The notes under the pieces: generated by a model
Databases searched by the model: none
What the model saw: only the letters and a program-made list of their open reading frames with translations
What the model was told of the DNA's origin: nothing
NCBI RefSeq assembly: GCF_001028625.1
Contig: NZ_CP011805.1
Location: 1,674,001 to 1,738,000 of the forward strand
Source of the DNA: Pelagerythrobacter marensis
GTDB taxonomy: Bacteria > Pseudomonadota > Alphaproteobacteria > Sphingomonadales > Sphingomonadaceae
DNA: 64,000 nucleotides
Direction: 5' to 3'
Program-made: the position numbers and the translations under genes
In this document: positions 17,018 to 26,181 of the stretch, piece after piece
Position numbering within the stretch: position 1 is the first letter of the stretch
Layout of the letters: every line of letters starts with the position of its first letter

Positions 17018-19420
17018 ATGGACGACGCCACCACCGGAAGGCAACATGATCGGCCGCACTGGGCGGCGATCGTGCTCGGCCTCCTGCTCGCATTGCTCGG
17101 GCTGGCGCTCTTCGCAGGCGGGGCCTGGCTCGCCGCGCTGGGCGGATCCATTTACTACCTTCTGGCCGGGCTGGTGGTGGGTATCAGCGGAATCCTGATT
17201 GCGCGCGGCCGGATCGCCGGCGTCGCGCTCTATGCCCTCGCGTTTCTCGCAACTGTCGGCTGGGCGCTGTGGGAGACAGGGTTCGACGCATGGCCGCTCG
17301 TACCGCGTATCGTCGGCCCGGCGGTTCTGCTGATCCTCGTCATCCTCGTCGCGCCGTTGATGCATCGCCGCCCCTTCGGCTGGGGTGGGGCGAGTGCGCT
17401 GGCAGCCGTGGCCTTTCTGGTAGTGGGCGGGGGTTTCTTCCTCGTCGCCCAGTCCGGCAGCAGAACCGCAGGTGCCCTGCCCGCCGCCGATTTCGCCGCC
17501 GGAGGCGATTTTCCCGCCGCTAGGGGCGAGTGGACCGCCTATGGCGGAACAGCCGAAGCGCAGCGTTATTCCACCCTCGCCCAGATCACCCCGGAAAACG
17601 TCGATCGGCTCGAACGCGCGTGGGTCGCCCACACGCGCGACCTGCCCGCCGACATGAACGACAACAGCTATGGCGCCGAAACGACCCCACTCAAGATCGG
17701 CGACCGGCTGTTCCTGTGTTCCGCCACCAATATCCTGATCGCGCTGGATGCGGCGACCGGGCGCGAGATCTGGCGCCACGACCCCGGCGTCTCGGAAGAC
17801 TGGATCCCCTATACCGCCGCCTGCCGCGGGGTCGCCTATCACGAGGCGGACAGCGGCGACCCCGAAGCCCCCTGCGCCAGCCGGGTGATCGAGGGGACAC
17901 TGGATGCCCGGATCATCGCGGTCGATGCGCGCACCGGGCGGCCCTGCGCCGGCTTCGGCGATGGCGGTTCGGTGGACATCACACAGGGGATGGGTCCGGT
18001 CGTACCCGGCATGGTCTCGATCACCTCGCCCCCTGTCGTGGTCCGCGGCAATATCGTGACCGGGCATCAGGTTCTCGACGGACAGAAGCTCGACGCACCT
18101 TCGGGCGCGATCCAGGCGTTCGACGCAACGACTGGCGAACTGGCCTGGGCCTGGGACATGGACGCACCTGAGCGTCAGGGCCGTCCCGAAGGCGGCGACA
18201 TGTACGCCCGCGGCACGCCCAACATGTGGACGATGGCCTCCGCCGACGAGGAACTGGGCCTCGTCTATCTGCCGATGGGCAATTCTGCGGGCGATTACTA
18301 CAGCAGCGGCCGCTCCGAGGCGGAAAACCGCTACGCCACTGCGCTGGTGGCGCTCGATGCCGAAACCGGGCGCCCGCGGTGGCATTTCCAGACCGTGCAC
18401 AAGGACGTGTGGGATTACGATCTGGGGTCGCAGCCGACGCTGATCGATCTGCCGGGTGGCATCCCCGCAGTCGTCCTCGCCAGCAAACAGGGGGACATCT
18501 ATGTCCTCGACCGGCGCACGGGCCGCTTGCTGACCCAGGCCGAGGAACGCCCCGTGCCCCAGGGCGGCGTGGAACCGGCCGAACGAACGGCGACGCAGCC
18601 CTTCTCGCTATTCCACACGCTTGCCCGGCCGCGACTGGAAGAGCGCGACATGTGGGGCATGTCCCCACTGGACCAGCTCGCCTGTCGCATCCAGTTCCGC
18701 CGCGCCGCCTACGACGGGATATATACGCCCCCCACTGCCGACCGGCGCTGGATCCAGTATCCCGGCTACAATGGCGGTTCCGATTGGGGCGGGATCGCGA
18801 TCGATCCGGTGCGCGGCGTGATCGTGGCCAATTACAACGACATGCCCAACTACAACCGGCTGGTCCCGCGTGAAGAGGCGGACGCGAAAGGCTGGGCCCC
18901 GCGCGGTTCGGCGCGCGGCGGGGCGATGGGCAGCGGCGCGGAGGGCGCGGGCGATCCGCAGATGGGCGCGCCCTATGCGATCGACGTCAACGCCGGCTGG
19001 CGGCTGCCCTTCACCGGCCTGCTGTGCAAGGAACCGCCCTATGGCGGCATCCGCGCGATCGACCTGCGAACCGGCGAGACGATCTGGGACCGACCGTTCG
19101 GCACCGCCCGGCGCAACGGGCCCTTCGGCATCCCCTCGATGCTGCCGCTCGATATCGGGACGCCCAACAACGGCGGCAGTGTGGTCACCGCGGGCGGGCT
19201 GATCTTCATCGCCGCGACGACCGACAACCTGTTCAGCGCGATCGACCTGCGAACCGGCGAGACCGTGTGGCAGGATGTCCTGCCCGCGGGCGGCCAGGCC
19301 ACCCCGATCACTTACGAGGCGAATGGCCGGCAATACGTCGTCGTCATGGCCGGCGGGCACCATTTCATGGAAACCCCCGTAGGGGACGAACTGATCGCCT
19401 ATGCCCTTCCCCGCGAATAG
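17018..19420 (+). CDS. gcd: Membrane-bound PQQ-dependent glucose dehydrogenase
   Basis: 800 aa from ATG 17018 (GGAG 10 bases upstream), matching the usual Gcd length. The first about 145 residues contain five hydrophobic helices that anchor the protein and accept electrons to ubiquinone. The rest is an eight-bladed quinoprotein propeller in the periplasm. The PQQ-site segments VWDYDLGSQPTL and ASKQGDIYVLDRRTG correspond to the Asp and Lys that are catalytic in E. coli Gcd. It oxidises glucose and other aldoses to lactones outside the cytoplasm. No PQQ synthesis genes are in the window. Confidence 0.93.
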   Translation: MDDATTGRQHDRPHWAAIVLGLLLALLGLALFAGGAWLAALGGSIYYLLAGLVVGISGILIARGRIAGVALYALAFLATVGWALWETGFDAWPLVPRIVGPAVLLILVILVAPLMHRRPFGWGGASALAAVAFLVVGGGFFLVAQSGSRTAGALPAADFAAGGDFPAARGEWTAYGGTAEAQRYSTLAQITPENVDRLERAWVAHTRDLPADMNDNSYGAETTPLKIGDRLFLCSATNILIALDAATGREIWRHDPGVSEDWIPYTAACRGVAYHEADSGDPEAPCASRVIEGTLDARIIAVDARTGRPCAGFGDGGSVDITQGMGPVVPGMVSITSPPVVVRGNIVTGHQVLDGQKLDAPSGAIQAFDATTGELAWAWDMDAPERQGRPEGGDMYARGTPNMWTMASADEELGLVYLPMGNSAGDYYSSGRSEAENRYATALVALDAETGRPRWHFQTVHKDVWDYDLGSQPTLIDLPGGIPAVVLASKQGDIYVLDRRTGRLLTQAEERPVPQGGVEPAERTATQPFSLFHTLARPRLEERDMWGMSPLDQLACRIQFRRAAYDGIYTPPTADRRWIQYPGYNGGSDWGGIAIDPVRGVIVANYNDMPNYNRLVPREEADAKGWAPRGSARGGAMGSGAEGAGDPQMGAPYAIDVNAGWRLPFTGLLCKEPPYGGIRAIDLRTGETIWDRPFGTARRNGPFGIPSMLPLDIGTPNNGGSVVTAGGLIFIAATTDNLFSAIDLRTGETVWQDVLPAGGQATPITYEANGRQYVVVMAGGHHFMETPVGDELIAYALPRE

Positions 19421-19444
19421 CGGCGCCGCGGACGAAGGTTCCGC

Positions 19445-20173
19445 ATGACGCTGGAGATCGCGCTCCTGCTCGCCCTGTTGCCGGCAGTCGGCAGCCTGGC
19501 TGGCTTCGGCCTTGCCGAATGGCACAAGCCGCCACCCTGGCTGACCGGCGCGGCGCTGCACATGGCCGCGGGGATTGCGACCGCGGTTGCCGCGATCGAA
19601 CTGGTCCCCCGCGCGCAGGACCGCGCCGCGATCTGGTTGCTGGCGATCGCCATAGTCGCGGGTGCGCTCGTCTCCGTGCTCCTGGTCAGGCTCAGTCGCC
19701 GCGTACGGGGCGGCAAGCAGGGTTCGGGCGGTTTCGTCTGGGGTGCCTATACCGCCATAGCCGTCGATCTGTTCACCGACGGCCTGATGACCGGGGGCGG
19801 AGGCGCGGTGGCGGCCGATCTCGGCCTCCTGCTCGCCGCTTCGCAGGTCCTCGGCAATCTGCCCGGGGGCTTCGCGATCGCGGCGGCGCTGCGATCGGGC
19901 AATGTCGCCGTGCGCAAGCGGCTGCTGGCCGCCCTTGCCTTCCCCCTTGCCCCGCTGTCGGGCGCGCTGGCCGGGTTTCTGGTGCTGGACGGGGCGAGCG
20001 CCGCGCTCTCGGGCTTCGTCCTCGCGCTCTTCGCCGGGCTGCTGCTGACCGCGACCATCGAGGACTTGGTGCCCGAAGCCGATGCCCCCGGCACCTCGCG
20101 CAAGCTTTCCAGCCCGGCCTTTGCCGCCGGCTTCGTTCTGCTGATGCTGATGTCCGCCTATCTCGGGGCCTGA
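19445..20173 (+). CDS. ZIP-like membrane permease
   Basis: 242 aa with about seven to eight predicted membrane segments. The order of motifs resembles ZIP metal transporters: ALHMAAGIATAVAAIELVPRA in one helix, VDLFTDGLMTGGGG and GNLPGGFAIAAALRSG, and ATIEDLVPEAD near the end. Several His residues that bind metal in ZIP proteins are missing, so the cargo may differ or transport may be altered. It follows gcd by 24 bases and precedes a cation antiporter by 3 bases, suggesting one transcript. Confidence 0.65.
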   Translation: MTLEIALLLALLPAVGSLAGFGLAEWHKPPPWLTGAALHMAAGIATAVAAIELVPRAQDRAAIWLLAIAIVAGALVSVLLVRLSRRVRGGKQGSGGFVWGAYTAIAVDLFTDGLMTGGGGAVAADLGLLLAASQVLGNLPGGFAIAAALRSGNVAVRKRLLAALAFPLAPLSGALAGFLVLDGASAALSGFVLALFAGLLLTATIEDLVPEADAPGTSRKLSSPAFAAGFVLLMLMSAYLGA

Positions 20174-20176
20174 ACC

Positions 20177-21220
20177 GTGCCCGACCTGACCAGCCTGCCG
20201 CTCGTCTGGCTTGCGGCCCTGTTTATCGCCGGGGCCGCCACCGTATGGTTCGCCGGGGCGCGGCTGGCCCGCTATGCGGACGAGGTTTCGCAGCGTTCGG
20301 GCATAGAGCAGGCCGTCATCGGTGTGCTGCTGCTGGGCGCCGTCACCTCGTTGCCCGAAATATCGACTACGACAGTCGCCACGCTGTCCGGCAATCCGGC
20401 CATGGCGGTCAATAACCTGCTGGGCGGCATCGCCTTCCAGGTGGTCGTGATCGCGCTGGCCGACCTGTTCGTCGGCAAAAGCGCGCTGACCAGCATGGTT
20501 CCCGGCACGCGCACGATCCTGAATGCGGGGATCAGCATCGTCCTGCTGGTCCTGGCCGCGATCGGGGTGATGATCGGCGATTGGGAACTGCCGCTGGGCA
20601 GCGTCGGCTTCTTCCCGGTGCTGATCGCGGTGGTCTACGTCCTCAGCCTTTCGCAGCTCAACCGCGAAGTGGCGGCGGGCGGCTGGGTCCCAGCGACGGA
20701 GGCGCGCGTCGAGCAGGACGCGATAGAGCGGCCCGCGATCGGCAACATGCGCCTGGCCCTGGCCATTGCCTTGGCCGCGGCGGCGATCTTCGCAGGCGGC
20801 ACGGTCGTGACGCTCGCCGCCGAAGGCCTGGCCGAACAGAACGGCACCGATACCGGCATCATGGGGCTGACCCTGCTGGCGCTGGCCACCTCGCTGCCCG
20901 AGCTGAGCACCGCCATTGCCGCCGTGCGCCTGCGCCGGGCGGAGCTGGCGATCGGCGACATCCTGGGCGGCAACATGTTCGATGTCGTCCTGATCCTGCT
21001 GGTGGACATGCTTGATCCCGGCCCGCCGGTGCTGCAGCAGGTGGACCGCGCGTCGATGACAGCGGCGCTGATCGGGGTCCTGCTGACCGCGCTGGTCATG
21101 ATCGGCCTGGTCGAACGGCGCGACAAGGCAAGGCTGCGCATGGGATACGACAGTATCGCCGTCCTCGTCGTCTATACCGCGGGAATGGCGGCGATCCTCG
21201 GCGGAATCGTTTCGGGCTAG
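20177..21220 (+). CDS. Sodium/calcium exchanger-family (CaCA) antiporter
   Basis: 347 aa from GTG 20177. Two inverted alpha-repeats are evident: AVTSLPEISTTTVATLSGNP with AVNNLLGG in the N-half, and ATSLPELSTAIAAVRLRR with GDILGGNMFD in the C-half. These are the ion-binding motifs of the CaCA superfamily. About 10 membrane helices. It would exchange Ca2+ or another cation for Na+ or H+. Its stop codon overlaps the stop of the convergent small membrane protein gene. Confidence 0.9.
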   Translation: MPDLTSLPLVWLAALFIAGAATVWFAGARLARYADEVSQRSGIEQAVIGVLLLGAVTSLPEISTTTVATLSGNPAMAVNNLLGGIAFQVVVIALADLFVGKSALTSMVPGTRTILNAGISIVLLVLAAIGVMIGDWELPLGSVGFFPVLIAVVYVLSLSQLNREVAAGGWVPATEARVEQDAIERPAIGNMRLALAIALAAAAIFAGGTVVTLAAEGLAEQNGTDTGIMGLTLLALATSLPELSTAIAAVRLRRAELAIGDILGGNMFDVVLILLVDMLDPGPPVLQQVDRASMTAALIGVLLTALVMIGLVERRDKARLRMGYDSIAVLVVYTAGMAAILGGIVSG

Positions 21221-21498
21221 GCCATCAGGGCCGGCAGGAAATCGTAGGCCACGCCTACCGCCGCCATCACGATAGCGAGGCCGGCGACCGATGCCGGACC
21301 TTCGACCTTGCGCCAACGCCACAGCGCCGCCAGCCCGCCGAACGCGGCCAGCGTCAGCGCCGCGACCAGCCACAGCACGATGGGCTGGTCCGGGAAGATC
21401 GAACTGATCGACCATGCGATCATGAAATGCGCCGCCCAGATGGCGAAGGCACCCCCCAGGGCAACCCAGTCCAGCCGGTTGAAGAATTGCGGGTTCAT
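21217..21498 (-). CDS. Small membrane protein of the cytochrome oxidase operon
   Basis: 93 aa from ATG 21498 with three predicted helices (WVALGGAFAIWAAHFMIAW; VLWLVAALTLAAFGGLAALW; VAGLAIVMAAVGVAYDF). It sits 7 bases after the fused oxidase subunit I/III gene and is last in that leftward operon. I do not recognise a family; by position it may be an accessory or subunit IV-like component of the oxidase. Its stop overlaps the stop of the antiporter gene on the other strand. Confidence 0.65.
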   Translation of the reverse strand: MNPQFFNRLDWVALGGAFAIWAAHFMIAWSISSIFPDQPIVLWLVAALTLAAFGGLAALWRWRKVEGPASVAGLAIVMAAVGVAYDFLPALMA

Positions 21499-21505
21499 GC
21501 GGCCA

Positions 21506-24046
21506 TCATCCCGGTATCGTCCGCATGAGCAGGCTGAGCGCAAGGCCTTGCGCCGCCGCGAAGAACAGGAATCGGCCGACCACGTCCATCGTCACATTGG
21601 CCGGTGTCGTCAGCAAACCGCGGCCGCTGCGCAGGCCGAGATAGAGCGCCATGACGATCCCCACTGCCGCGAGACATCCCTGATATGCCAGCATCGCGAA
21701 GACGGTTGCCCCCTGCGCGCTGTCGGCCGGGGCCAAGCCCGCGACCTGCCAGCCCGTAACGTCGAGATAGAGCGCACCGGCTGTCAGTGCCGCGCTGGCC
21801 GCTGCCGTCAACCACGGGCCCTGCCCCGGAAAGACGCCCGCCTCGTGGCGGGACAGCAGGTGCCGGGCGAGGCGCGCCGCGATCATCGCTGCGGCGAGCA
21901 GTGCGGCCACAAGCGCGGTCTGCCGCAGCGGCGGCGCGTCGATCCATACCTCGGGGTAAATGCCGTAGAGGTAGAGATAGCTGAACGCGCCCATCGCCGC
22001 GATCATCCCCATGACGACCATCAGCGTGTTGAGCGCCCACCACCCGTGGCCGCGCGGGCCCGTCACCGAAATGGGAACGACGATGCCGGCGCCGATGTCG
22101 GCCTCTTTCTGGGCGATCGGCCGGTCGGTCTCCCACAGCCAGCGCAGCACGCAGACCGTCGCCACCACCCCGCTGAACCAGGCGAAGGCATAGGCCTGGA
22201 CCGTCAGCGAGAGGAAGAAGAACGCCGTGAACGCCGCGGCGCCCACCGGCCAGGGCGAAGGCCCGGGCATGAGCTGCATGTATTGCGGCTCTGCATTGAC
22301 CGGCGAGGTGATGATCGTTTCGCGCAGGCCCGTCGCGCTGTTGGGCAGGAAATAGCGCCCCTGCGCCACGTCGTCGCAGATGGCCGGATCGTCCCACAGC
22401 GGCTCCCGACTGCGGACGAGCGGGATCGAGCGGGTCGAATACATCCCGGTCGGCAGCCATTCCAGCGTCCCCCCGCCATAGACGTTCCCGGCGTCGTGAC
22501 CGGTGGTGAAACGGAAATTGCGCGCCAGGTCGATCAGGAACAGCAGGACCCCGGCCGCGATGGTGAAGGCGCCAATGGTGGAAACGAGGTTCAGCAGGTC
22601 CAGCCCCCGGTCGGGCAGGTAGGTATAGACCCGGCGCGGCATCCCCATGAAGCCGGTCAGGTGCATCGGCAGGAACGTGACGTGCAGGCCGGTGAACATC
22701 AGCCAGAAGACCCACCGCCCCAGCCTTTCGGAAAGCGGATTGCGGCTGGTCATTCCGTTCCAGTAATAGAACGCGGCAAACATCGGGAAGACCATGCCCC
22801 CCAGCAGCACGTAGTGCAGATGCGCGACGATGAAGTATGTATCGTGGACCTGCCAGTCGAACGGGACCATGCCGACCATCACGCCCGTCAGCCCGCCCAT
22901 GACGAATATCAGGATTGAGCCGACGATGAACAGCGCGGGCACCGACCAGCGTATCCGGCCCGCCGCAAGCGTCGCGATCCAGCAGAATACCTGAATCCCC
23001 GCAGGCAGGCTGACCGCCATGCTCGCCGCGCTGAAATAGCCGGCCGATACGCGCGGCATGTCGGTGGTGAACATGTGGTGCGCCCAGACGCCGAAGCTGA
23101 TGAACCCGGTCGCCACCAGGGCGAGCACGTTCAGGCGGTATCCCACCAGCGGGGTCCGCGCGACGGTGGCCACCATCATGCTCATCAAACCGGCCGCAGG
23201 CAGGAAGATGATATAGACTTCCGGGTGCCCGAAGAACCAGAACAGGTGCTGCCACAACAGCGGGTCGCCCCCGCGCGTGGGATCGAAGAAAGGCCAGTTG
23301 AACGCCCGCTCCAGCTCCAGCAGCAGGGTGCCGAGGATCACGCTGGGAAAGGCGATGACGATCATCACCGCGAAGACCAGCATGGCCCAGGCGAACATCG
23401 GCATCCGGTCGAGCGTCATGCCCGGCGCGCGCGTGCGCAGGACGCCGACGATGATCTCGATCGCGCCGGCAATCGCGCTGATTTCGATGAAGCCGATCCC
23501 CAGCAGCCAGAAATCGGTGTTGATCCCCGGGCTGTAGGCGATCGAGGTCAACGGGGGGTACATGAACCATCCGCCATCGGGCGCGAGCCCGACGAAGAGC
23601 GAGGCGAAAAAGCACAGGCCGCCGACGAAATAGGCCCAGAAGGCGTAGGCGGAAAGCCGCGGAAACGGCAGGTCGCGCGCGGCCAGCATCTGCGGCAGCA
23701 GCATGATCCCGATCGCCTCCACCATCGGCACGGCGAACAGGAACATCATCACCGTGCCGTGCATGGTGAAAAACTGGTTGTAGGTTTCCTGCGGCAGGAA
23801 TTCCTGCAGGGGCGCACCCAGCTGAACCCGCATCCCCAGCGCGAGGATCCCCGCGAGGAGGAAGAACAGGAACGCGGTCGCGACGTAGAAGAACCCGACG
23901 TAGTTGTTGTTGACGACGGTCAGCAGGCCCCAGCCCCTGGGATTGTCCCAGATCCGCTCCAGTTCCTCTACCTCGCCTTCCGGGCGCGGCCGATGCGTGG
24001 GGAAAAGCCGGTAAAGATCGTGGTCGAAGCCGGTTTCGGACTTCAT
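21506..24046 (-). CDS. ctaD: Cytochrome c oxidase, fused subunits I and III
   Basis: 846 aa. Residues about 35-560 are subunit I: haem a ligands His96 (TMHGTVMM) and His411, haem a3 ligand His409 (VAHLHYV), CuB ligands His274, His323 and His324, the GHPEVYI motif with Glu276 and the cross-linked Tyr278, and an Asp at the D-channel mouth (ARDLPFPR, Asp125). The remaining about 200 residues are a subunit III-like helical domain. The Lys of the K proton channel is Gln352 here (SLPAGIQVF instead of VPTGIKIF). The gene overlaps subunit II by 4 bases. It is the terminal oxidase reducing O2 with electrons from cytochrome c. Confidence 0.93.
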   Translation of the reverse strand: MKSETGFDHDLYRLFPTHRPRPEGEVEELERIWDNPRGWGLLTVVNNNYVGFFYVATAFLFFLLAGILALGMRVQLGAPLQEFLPQETYNQFFTMHGTVMMFLFAVPMVEAIGIMLLPQMLAARDLPFPRLSAYAFWAYFVGGLCFFASLFVGLAPDGGWFMYPPLTSIAYSPGINTDFWLLGIGFIEISAIAGAIEIIVGVLRTRAPGMTLDRMPMFAWAMLVFAVMIVIAFPSVILGTLLLELERAFNWPFFDPTRGGDPLLWQHLFWFFGHPEVYIIFLPAAGLMSMMVATVARTPLVGYRLNVLALVATGFISFGVWAHHMFTTDMPRVSAGYFSAASMAVSLPAGIQVFCWIATLAAGRIRWSVPALFIVGSILIFVMGGLTGVMVGMVPFDWQVHDTYFIVAHLHYVLLGGMVFPMFAAFYYWNGMTSRNPLSERLGRWVFWLMFTGLHVTFLPMHLTGFMGMPRRVYTYLPDRGLDLLNLVSTIGAFTIAAGVLLFLIDLARNFRFTTGHDAGNVYGGGTLEWLPTGMYSTRSIPLVRSREPLWDDPAICDDVAQGRYFLPNSATGLRETIITSPVNAEPQYMQLMPGPSPWPVGAAAFTAFFFLSLTVQAYAFAWFSGVVATVCVLRWLWETDRPIAQKEADIGAGIVVPISVTGPRGHGWWALNTLMVVMGMIAAMGAFSYLYLYGIYPEVWIDAPPLRQTALVAALLAAAMIAARLARHLLSRHEAGVFPGQGPWLTAAASAALTAGALYLDVTGWQVAGLAPADSAQGATVFAMLAYQGCLAAVGIVMALYLGLRSGRGLLTTPANVTMDVVGRFLFFAAAQGLALSLLMRTIPG

Positions 24047-25005
24047 TTCTGCTGCTCGAGCCAGATCGCAATGGCTTCCAGCTCACTGGCCGAAAGCATG
24101 TCGTAACTGGGCATCCGGTTGCCCGGCTTGATCGACTGGCTGTCTCCGATCCAGCCGATCAACGTGCCGCGATTGTTGGGCAGGATCCCCGCGCCCAGCG
24201 TCTGGCGGCTGCCGACGTGGGTCAGATCCGGCCCGGCAAGCCCGTTGGCATCGGTCCCCGCCACGCGGTGACAGGCCGCGCAGCCGCTATCCATGAACAG
24301 CTGGCGGCCGTTGTCGCCACCCGGCGCGGCCCCGGCGGTCTGCCGCCGCGCCCTGTCGGCCAGCCACGTGCGGAAATCGTCCTGCTCATGCGCGATCGCG
24401 ACGAAGCCCATCAGGGCATGGGGGCCGCCGCAGTATTCGGCGCAGACCCCGCCGAAGCGGCCCCGCCGGTCGGCCTGAACCCGCAACAGCGTCGTGCGCC
24501 CGGGGATCATGTCCTTCTTGCCCGAAAGGTGCGGCACCCAGAAGCTGTGGATCACGTCGGCCGATTGCAGTTCCAGCACCACAGGCTCGCCCACTGGAAG
24601 GTGCAGTTCGTTCGCGTCGGCGACCAGGACATTGCCGTCTTCATCGAGGTACTCGACCCGGAACCACCACATTTCCCCGGTCACCCGAACGCGCATTTCA
24701 TCGCCGGTAATGTCGTCGGTCAGCGAAGCGGTCAGCGTCAGGCCCCAGACGAGCAGCGCGGTCAGGACAACGCCGGGGAAGGCAACCCCGCCGATCCACA
24801 CGGTCCGCTCCCCGCCCAGCTTGCGCTTGAGCGCGACCGGCCCGCGCAGCGCCACCCACAGCGCGATGACGACGATCGCGGTCACCACCACGCCCATACC
24901 CAGCAGTACCCAGGCCAGCGTGGTCACGCTTTCGGCATATGGCCCGGCCGGATCGAACACCGGCGGCGGCCAGCCCCACAGCGCCTCAAACACTGTCGAG
25001 CCCAT
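24043..25005 (-). CDS. ctaC: Cytochrome c oxidase subunit II with C-terminal cytochrome c domain
   Basis: 320 aa from ATG 25005, which overlaps the upstream cytochrome gene by 20 bases; the longer in-frame ORF would lie almost wholly within that gene. Two membrane helices (about 29-52 and 71-94) precede the CuA domain: His153 (VIHSFWVPHL), Cys188, Cys192, His196 and Met199. A cytochrome c domain follows with CAACH (242-246) and a distal Met in NRMPSYDM. This is the caa3 arrangement, where the fused haem c delivers electrons to CuA. Confidence 0.93.
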   Translation of the reverse strand: MGSTVFEALWGWPPPVFDPAGPYAESVTTLAWVLLGMGVVVTAIVVIALWVALRGPVALKRKLGGERTVWIGGVAFPGVVLTALLVWGLTLTASLTDDITGDEMRVRVTGEMWWFRVEYLDEDGNVLVADANELHLPVGEPVVLELQSADVIHSFWVPHLSGKKDMIPGRTTLLRVQADRRGRFGGVCAEYCGGPHALMGFVAIAHEQDDFRTWLADRARRQTAGAAPGGDNGRQLFMDSGCAACHRVAGTDANGLAGPDLTHVGSRQTLGAGILPNNRGTLIGWIGDSQSIKPGNRMPSYDMLSASELEAIAIWLEQQK

Positions 25006-25375
25006 AGAGATAGGCGGCCACGGCATGGGCCTCCTCTTCGGAAATCGGCATGGCGGGCATCGTCGAGCCCGGCTTCGCTGCCGGCGCATTGCGCACGAAC
25101 CGGGCGAGGTTGGCGGGATTGTTGGGCAGCGCCCCGGCGATCGGGCCGACATCGTCGAATCCCAACAACGGCGGTCCGGTGCGGCCCTGGGGCCAATCGA
25201 TCCCGGGTATTTCGTGGCAGGCGGCGCAGCCGGCCCGTTCGATCACTTCGCGGCCGCGCTCGCGCAAGGCGGAATCGAATGTATAGCGCGACGCCGGCGG
25301 CTGCTTGCAAGCAACGAGAGTAATCGCACAAGCGACTGCCGCAGCGTGCCTGAAGGCCTGTTCGCCGGTTATCAT
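24986..25375 (-). CDS. Small c-type cytochrome lipoprotein
   Basis: 129 aa. The N-terminus has a signal with a lipobox-like LVACK. One haem-binding CAACH is near residue 50, followed by a GPPLLGF loop and Met-containing SGTMPAMPISEEEA-type tail (here PGSTMPAMPI), giving the sixth ligand. It starts the oxidase operon and overlaps subunit II. Probably an electron carrier or extra subunit for the caa3-type oxidase. Confidence 0.85.
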   Translation of the reverse strand: MITGEQAFRHAAAVACAITLVACKQPPASRYTFDSALRERGREVIERAGCAACHEIPGIDWPQGRTGPPLLGFDDVGPIAGALPNNPANLARFVRNAPAAKPGSTMPAMPISEEEAHAVAAYLYGLDSV

Positions 25376-25419
25376 GTCGCACCACCCCGCATAACTATGG
25401 GAACCGTGCGCCCCGGCGC

Positions 25420-26181
25420 ATGTTCCCGGAAGGCATGGTTTTGCCCGTCAACAGCGCCGTCGCCAGGTCGGCCGTCATCCTCGCGGCGGCGGCGGGAGTG
25501 GCTGCCTGCGCCGACATTGCCCCGCAACCCAGCGCGTTCAGCGCCAGCGGCGAACTGGTGGCATTGAGCGGGGGCGCGGCTGGCGCGGCGGGCGCGTGCG
25601 TGACTTGTCACGGCCTCGATGGTGCGGGCGACGGCGCTCGGGTTCCCAGGATCGCAGGCCTCGACGCGGGCTATTTCGTGCGCCAGCTGGAACTCTATGA
25701 CAGCGGGCAGCGGCGGGATGCACATATGCAATGGATTGCCGGCAAGCTCGACAATAATGCCCGTGTTATGCTGGCCGAGTATTATGCCGCCTTGCCCATC
25801 CCTGCGAAAGCGTATTCGGATGGGCAGCCAGAAGACTGCGCGCCGGACATCGCCGCCCTCTATCATCAGGGCGAACCGGCGCGCGGCTTGCCGTCCTGTG
25901 CGAGTTGCCACGGTGATGACGGCCAGGGCGTCGGCCACGGCAATCCCCCGCTTGCCGGCCAGCCCGCCCGCTATCTCGAACGCCAGCTGCGGCGCTGGCG
26001 GACGGGCGAGCGCTACGGCGATCCGCAAGGCACGATGACCCGCATCAGTCACCGTCTGGACGAGCGCGAGGCCGCGGCTCTTTCGGACTATAGCGCGCGC
26101 CTGACGGATGCCCGAAATCGTCCGGCACCTCCGGCAGCATGCCTTCGAACACATCGTCCCGATCCCAGAAGTGATGCTTGA
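25420..26181 (+). CDS. Di-haem cytochrome c4-like protein
   Basis: 253 aa; ATG 25435 is an alternative start that places the signal peptide at the N-terminus. Signal region ARSAVILAAAAGVAACAD (possible lipobox) is followed by two cytochrome c domains with CVTCH (near residue 61) and CASCH (near residue 151). The spacing, RIAGLDAGYFVRQL and PPLAGQPARYLERQL, matches cytochrome c4. It is divergent from the oxidase operon and may donate electrons to it. Its last 137 bases overlap the 3-prime end of the convergent b561 gene, beyond the second cytochrome domain. Confidence 0.85.
   Translation: MFPEGMVLPVNSAVARSAVILAAAAGVAACADIAPQPSAFSASGELVALSGGAAGAAGACVTCHGLDGAGDGARVPRIAGLDAGYFVRQLELYDSGQRRDAHMQWIAGKLDNNARVMLAEYYAALPIPAKAYSDGQPEDCAPDIAALYHQGEPARGLPSCASCHGDDGQGVGHGNPPLAGQPARYLERQLRRWRTGERYGDPQGTMTRISHRLDEREAAALSDYSARLTDARNRPAPPAACLRTHRPDPRSDA

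Noticed and set aside
18608..21415. A 935-codon minus-strand ORF opposite gcd and the two transporter genes
   Set aside because: Its translation is rich in Arg/Gly/Gln/His with no domain, and the plus-strand genes have clear families. It is a frame shadow from high GC.
21308..22918. A 536-codon plus-strand ORF opposite the oxidase subunit I/III gene
   Set aside because: Composition is typical of antisense frames (His, Arg, Gln, Glu), and the minus-strand oxidase has all its ligands.
21495..24086. An 863-codon minus ORF in another frame over the oxidase gene
   Set aside because: Lacks every oxidase motif; Arg/Gly/Ala-rich shadow of the real frame (21506-24046).
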